DNA of 63,907 nt from Acidobacteriota bacterium. GTDB lineage: Bacteria; Acidobacteriota; Terriglobia; Terriglobales; Acidobacteriaceae. Of this stretch, positions 61,014-63,907 are shown piece after piece (within the stretch, counting starts at the first letter, position 1; the number at the start of each line of letters is the position of its first letter). The stretch is taken from contig QIAA01000007.1 in NCBI GenBank assembly GCA_003224905.1, positions 1-63,907 of the forward strand. Reading direction: 5' to 3'. The notes below the pieces were generated by a model. That model searched no databases, had not been told where the DNA came from, and worked only from the letters and a program-made list of their open reading frames with translations. The translations under genes were made by a program, and so were the position numbers.

Positions 61014-62243
61014 TTGAAGCGCGTCAAGTACAGCAAATACGTACCCGATCCCGCCGGTGAAATGAGCATGGAAGACCTGCTCAGCGCGCTCTCGGACTAC
61101 CTTCTGCAAAGCGGATTCCAGAACTACATGTTTTACGATCTCCCCGGCGAGCAGACTCTAGAAGATCTTCGCCGCGCCATCGAGCAGGCACTGCTCGATG
61201 GCAACCTACTCGACCAACAAATGCGTGAGCGGCTGCAGCAAATGCAAATGGAGCAGCTCGATGAACTGATCGAAAAGCTGATTGAGCGCATGCAGCAGGA
61301 GGATTACATCAGCATTGACAAGCCGCATGATCCTGCAAAACAATCCAGCGTCGGTGGGCAGGTCGGGGAGGCGCAGCAGGCGCGCTTCGAGATCACGGAT
61401 AAGAGTCTGGATTTCCTCGGCTTCAAAACTCTGCGTGACCTCATGGGGTCCCTGGGTAAATCGAGTTTCGGGCGGCACGACACGCGTGACCTGGCCACCG
61501 GCATCGAGGCCAGCGGGGCTTCGCGGCATTATGAATTCGGCGACACTCTAAATCTCGACATTACTGCCACACTCTCCAGCGCCATTCAGCGCGAAGGTCT
61601 CAGCCTTCCGTTGAACATCGAATATTCTGATCTCCAGGTGCACCAATGCGAGTATCAGTCATCATGCGCCACCGTGTTGATGCTCGATTGCTCACATTCG
61701 ATGATTCTGTATGGTGAAGACAGGTTCACCCCCGCGAAAAAAGTCGCGATGGCGCTCTCGCACCTGATCCGTACGCAATACCCCGGCGATTCGCTTTCCT
61801 TGATTCTCTTCCACGATTCAGCCGAAGAAGTGCCGCTTTCGCAATTAGCCCGAGTCAAGGTGGGGCCTTACTACACCAACACCCGTGAGGGCTTACGCCT
61901 GGCGCAGCGTGTCCTGCAACGGCAATGCAAAGATATGAAGCAGATCGTAATGATCACCGACGGCAAACCCTCCGCCCTCACTCTGGAAGATGGCCGCATT
62001 TACAAGAACGCCTTCGGTCTCGATCCCCTGGTAGTCAGTCAGACGTTAGAAGAAGTTTCAAAGTGCAAGCGTGCCGGCGTGATGATTAACACCTTCATGC
62101 TCGCCTCTGACTACGGCCTGGTTCAGTTCGTGCAGAAAGTCACCGAGATGTGCCGCGGCAAAGCCTATTTCACTACTCCATACACGCTCGGCCAGTATCT
62201 CTTGATGGATTACATGTCGCGGAAGACGAAAACCATCCATTAG
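61014..62243 (+). CDS. VWA-domain protein, partner of the AAA+ ATPase
   Basis: 409 residues. An acidic, helical N-terminal half (Q/E-rich coiled region near residues 65-100) is followed by a von Willebrand A domain from about 215: the MIDAS motif M-L-D-C-S-H-S-M (D-x-S-x-S) near 224-231, a conserved T in Y-Y-T-N-T-R-E-G and V-M-I-T-D-G-K-P near 325. No signal peptide, so cytoplasmic. Paired MoxR/ChlI-type ATPase and VWA proteins act as chaperone-like complexes (compare RavA-ViaA). Substrate unknown. Confidence 0.88.
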   Translation: MKRVKYSKYVPDPAGEMSMEDLLSALSDYLLQSGFQNYMFYDLPGEQTLEDLRRAIEQALLDGNLLDQQMRERLQQMQMEQLDELIEKLIERMQQEDYISIDKPHDPAKQSSVGGQVGEAQQARFEITDKSLDFLGFKTLRDLMGSLGKSSFGRHDTRDLATGIEASGASRHYEFGDTLNLDITATLSSAIQREGLSLPLNIEYSDLQVHQCEYQSSCATVLMLDCSHSMILYGEDRFTPAKKVAMALSHLIRTQYPGDSLSLILFHDSAEEVPLSQLARVKVGPYYTNTREGLRLAQRVLQRQCKDMKQIVMITDGKPSALTLEDGRIYKNAFGLDPLVVSQTLEEVSKCKRAGVMINTFMLASDYGLVQFVQKVTEMCRGKAYFTTPYTLGQYLLMDYMSRKTKTIH

Positions 62244-62270
62244 ATTCGCTTTCTCAACACGCTCCTGACC

Positions 62271-62325
62271 CCCGCAAATTGGTATATACCCTCCCCCTCG
62301 GTCTTTTGGAATCATGATTTTAGCG
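62271..62325 (+). repeat. Dispersed intergenic repeat, copy 2
   Basis: Aligns with the minus strand of 1711-1767. It lies between the VWA gene and the transposase promoter, ending 16 bp before the -35 box. Confidence 0.6.
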
Positions 62326-62341
62326 AGGGCAATAAAACTAG

Positions 62342-62370
62342 TTGACACACATGTGTCCTTTCTGTATACT
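62342..62370 (+). promoter_or_regulatory. Near-consensus sigma-70 promoter of the transposase, with an embedded palindrome
   Basis: TTGACA (62342-62347) and TATACT (62365-62370) are separated by 17 bp, almost ideal. An inverted repeat GACAC/GTGTC (62344-62357), including the perfect palindrome ACACATGTGT, overlaps the -35 box and spacer and could be a repressor site. The ATG at 62377 is only 6 bp behind the -10, so the transcript would be leaderless or nearly so, or a start further on is used. Confidence 0.6.
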
Positions 62371-62376
62371 GTTTTC

Positions 62377-63399
62377 ATGGACGCACCCCTTCAAGAGCCG
62401 AGAACGCTGCAAGAAGCGATTGTCTACTTTTCCGATGCCGACCGCTGTTTTGCGTATGCGGTCAAGCTGCGTTGGCCGGATGGCCACGTGGTTTGTCCGC
62501 GCTGTTCCACGGCAAAGCACTCGTTTATCAAGACTCGCCGCATCTGGTTCTGCTACACGTGTAAGAAGCAGTTCACGGTCAAAGTAAAGACCATCATGGA
62601 AGATTCGCCCATCAGTCTTGACAAGTGGATGATTGCCTTCTGGATGCTGGCCAACTGCAAGAATGGCATCAGCAGTTACGAGCTGGCGAGCACGATCAAG
62701 GTTACGCAAACCACCGCATGGTTTGTGTTGCAGCGCATCCGCGAAGTTATGAAAGGCAAAGGGTTCGGCAAGAGTACGAAGATTGGCGGCGAAGGCAACG
62801 AATTGGAATCGGACGAAACCTTCATCGGCGGAATAGCGAAGAACATGCACAAAGGTCGCCGCCTGAAGGCTGACGGGCTTGGACCGTACAAGAACAAGAC
62901 CATCGTGCAGGGAATCCTTGACCGCAATCTTCGCAAGGTTCGCGCTACGGTTGTACCGAACGTGGCACGCGAAACCTTGCAAGACGAAATTCTTCGCAAT
63001 GTGAAGTTTGGGAGCACGATCTACACCGACAGCGCAGTCGCTTATGACAGCGGATTGCAGCGGCGTTTCGTTCACGATGTTGTCAACAAAACTGAGGCTT
63101 ACGTTCGCGGGAAAGTTCACACGAACGGGATGGAGAATTTCTGGTCGCTGCTGAAGCGCAGTCTCAAGGGAACCTACGTTGCTGTAGAGCCTTTTCATTT
63201 GTCGCGCTATGTGAATGAACAGGTATTCCGCTACAACCATCGGAAGGAAGGCGACCGCAAACTGACTAATGCTGAACGTTTGGCTGTGCTGATGTCGCAG
63301 GTTGCTGGACATCGGCTCACGTACAGTGACCTGACGGGCAAGAGTGATTCGCCACATCACGCGGAGACAGGGACGGGGGAAACGGTTGAGCCGTTCTAG
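62377..63399 (+). mobile_element. IS1595-family transposase (ISXO2-like DDE)
   Basis: 340 residues from the ATG at 62377. An N-terminal zinc ribbon (C-P-R-C and C-Y-T-C-K) is followed by a helix-turn-helix-like region and the DDE nuclease: E-S-D-E-T-F-I-G-G (first Asp), I-Y-T-D-S-A-V-A-Y (second) and H-T-N-G-M-E-N-F-W-S-L-L-K-R (third acidic). It looks intact. Terminal inverted repeats could not be identified with confidence, so the element's ends are not given. A small convergent gene follows. Confidence 0.9.
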
Positions 63400-63560
63400 T
63401 CCTTGTCGGAGCGTTTGGATTTGCGCGAAGTAGGCTTGTCCTGCTTCGCGTTTTTCTTTTTGTTGCGCGGTTGTGCCTGTAGAATTGCGGTCGCAAACTG
63501 TTTGAAGTTTTGCAAAGCTTGCGGCCCTTCGTGGTAGGTTGCAACTTTCATCAGGAACAT
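63396..63560 (-). CDS. Small basic protein, probable IS1595 passenger
   Basis: About 54 residues (ATG at 63560; another at 63551). The core is A-T-Y-H-E-G-P-Q-A-L-Q-N-F-K-Q-F-A-T-A-I-L-Q, followed by a Lys-rich tail ending S-R-K-S-K-R-S-D-K-D. I recall proteins of this pattern beside related transposases, but that is memory, not a search. It overlaps the transposase stop by 4 bp on the opposite strand. Confidence 0.55.
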   Translation of the reverse strand: MFLMKVATYHEGPQALQNFKQFATAILQAQPRNKKKNAKQDKPTSRKSKRSDKD

Positions 63561-63596
63561 TCTGGAAGGCTCGACCGCGAATCGAGCCTTCCGGAA
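63560..63596. repeat. Strong 14-bp hairpin at the start of the small passenger gene
   Basis: TTCTGGAAGGCTCG (63560-63573) pairs with CGAGCCTTCCGGAA (63583-63596), one G-U pair and a 9-nt loop. It sits just upstream of, and touching, the ATG at 63560 on the minus strand, so it would fold in that gene's leader. Confidence 0.6.
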
Positions 63597-63667
63597 AACT
63601 TGGGAGGAGCGTTGGCACACTCCAATTCTGAGTGTAGCGCAGGGGTGTTCTCAAATGCAAAGCACTC

Positions 63668-63865
63668 ATGTCAAAAACGGGTGACTTTATCGGGTCTTGT
63701 GCAGCTAACTTTCTGGTGTCTGGAACCGTAGCGATAATGGCTGGCACTAAGGCTGGTGCCACGACTTTTGCTGTTGGCCTTGTATTGACGCTTGTGTGGA
63801 TATTCTTCTTTCGCAGGAATAAAACTGATTGGATAAGAGCGAAGGCTCCAACGATCCCGAGTTAG
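63668..63865 (+). CDS. Small membrane protein, C-terminus replaced by IS110 sequence
   Basis: 65 residues. A hydrophobic stretch (F-A-V-G-L-V-L-T-L-V-W-I-F-F-F) predicts one or two membrane helices. The last 13 residues or so are read from the segment shared with the left IS110 copy (from 63826), so the original end is probably lost to the insertion. No family recognised. Confidence 0.45.
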   Translation: MSKTGDFIGSCAANFLVSGTVAIMAGTKAGATTFAVGLVLTLVWIFFFRRNKTDWIRAKAPTIPS

Positions 63866-63907
63866 TCTTTCGGTTGAAGGACCAAAGACGCTGGGGAGGA
63901 AGGAGCC
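63826..63907 (+). ncRNA. Second IS110 non-coding end, candidate bridge RNA segment (cut by window edge)
   Basis: From TGATTGG at 63826 the plus strand matches the minus strand of 97-190. CGAAGGCTCC (63840-63849) would pair with GGAGCC (63902-63907) and the bases beyond the window. The inner hairpin pairs 63865-63874 with 63881-63889 (bulged base at 63871, 6-nt loop). The outer stem is G-C where the left copy has G-U, a compatible change. The internal-loop sides differ from the left copy. The transposase would begin just outside the window. Confidence 0.5.

Noticed and set aside
62338..63762. Long minus-strand open frame opposite the transposase (474 codons)
   Set aside because: It is the antisense shadow of the IS1595 transposase, lacks domain features and spans its flanks; only the short C-terminal gene at 63396-63560, which is in a different frame, has independent support.

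Overview
The window reads as a complete draft-assembly contig from an Acidobacteriota-like soil bacterium (inference). The grounds are a Gram-negative envelope (lpxC, a TonB-dependent receptor), a large secreted BNR/Asp-box protein, a Ser/Thr kinase with TolB-like repeats, DUF711, and the valS / nadC-birA-coaX and rpmH-rnpA-yidD-yidC-jag-mnmE neighbourhoods. Both ends stop inside diverged copies of the same IS110-type element, in inverted orientation, which explains why the contig ends there. No rRNA, tRNA or CRISPR was seen.

Layout. 1-1805: truncated IS110 transposase, its structured leader, a brnT-brnA toxin-antitoxin pair and a repeat-rich gene-free stretch. 1806-7064: thrS and a BNR-repeat protein (minus). 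7100-9220: an accessory pocket with an hsdS relic, a 319-residue unknown protein translationally linked to a PIN-domain toxin, and two doubtful small ORFs. 9381-15289: gamma-glutamyltransferase, glnD, exported DUF711 protein (minus). 15389-21982: small basic protein, then cofactor genes nadC-birA-coaX plus a hypothetical gene, and valS. 22373-27481: rpmH-rnpA-yidD-yidC-jag-mnmE (plus). 27525-30336: ruvBA, a CoxG-like protein and a flavin reductase (minus).

30352-37399 is the standout metabolic block: cofG-cofD-cofC-cofE-cofH-npdG, mostly with overlapping start and stop codons. It covers every committed step from tyrosine and the flavin precursor to coenzyme F420 plus an NADP-linked F420 reductase, followed by an ABC importer ATPase and permease. 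37474-45706 is part of the division/wall cluster: murD (frameshifted as given), ftsW, an inserted reverse-strand Ser/Thr kinase, murG, murC. 46217-54340 holds gltX and a signalling neighbourhood: a membrane GAF-GGDEF-HD-GYP protein convergent with a TonB-dependent receptor / YfiR-TonB fusion pair. 54530-59163 holds two SDRs, a LolA-like exported protein, lpxC, a TPR protein and a Lon-N-domain protein. 59283-62243 is a AAA+ / zinc-ribbon-L12-like / VWA trio. 62271-63907 is an IS1595-type transposase with a near-consensus promoter and a convergent small ORF, a small membrane protein, and the second IS110 end.

Most noteworthy: the two IS110 leaders fold alike (outer stem, internal loop with variable sides, conserved hairpin) as expected of bridge RNAs; the complete F420 operon; the YfiR-TonB fusion beside a receptor and a c-di-GMP enzyme; the unusual PIN-toxin partner; the broken murD; and a family of short low-complexity repeats, one copy of which lies in frame inside mnmE.
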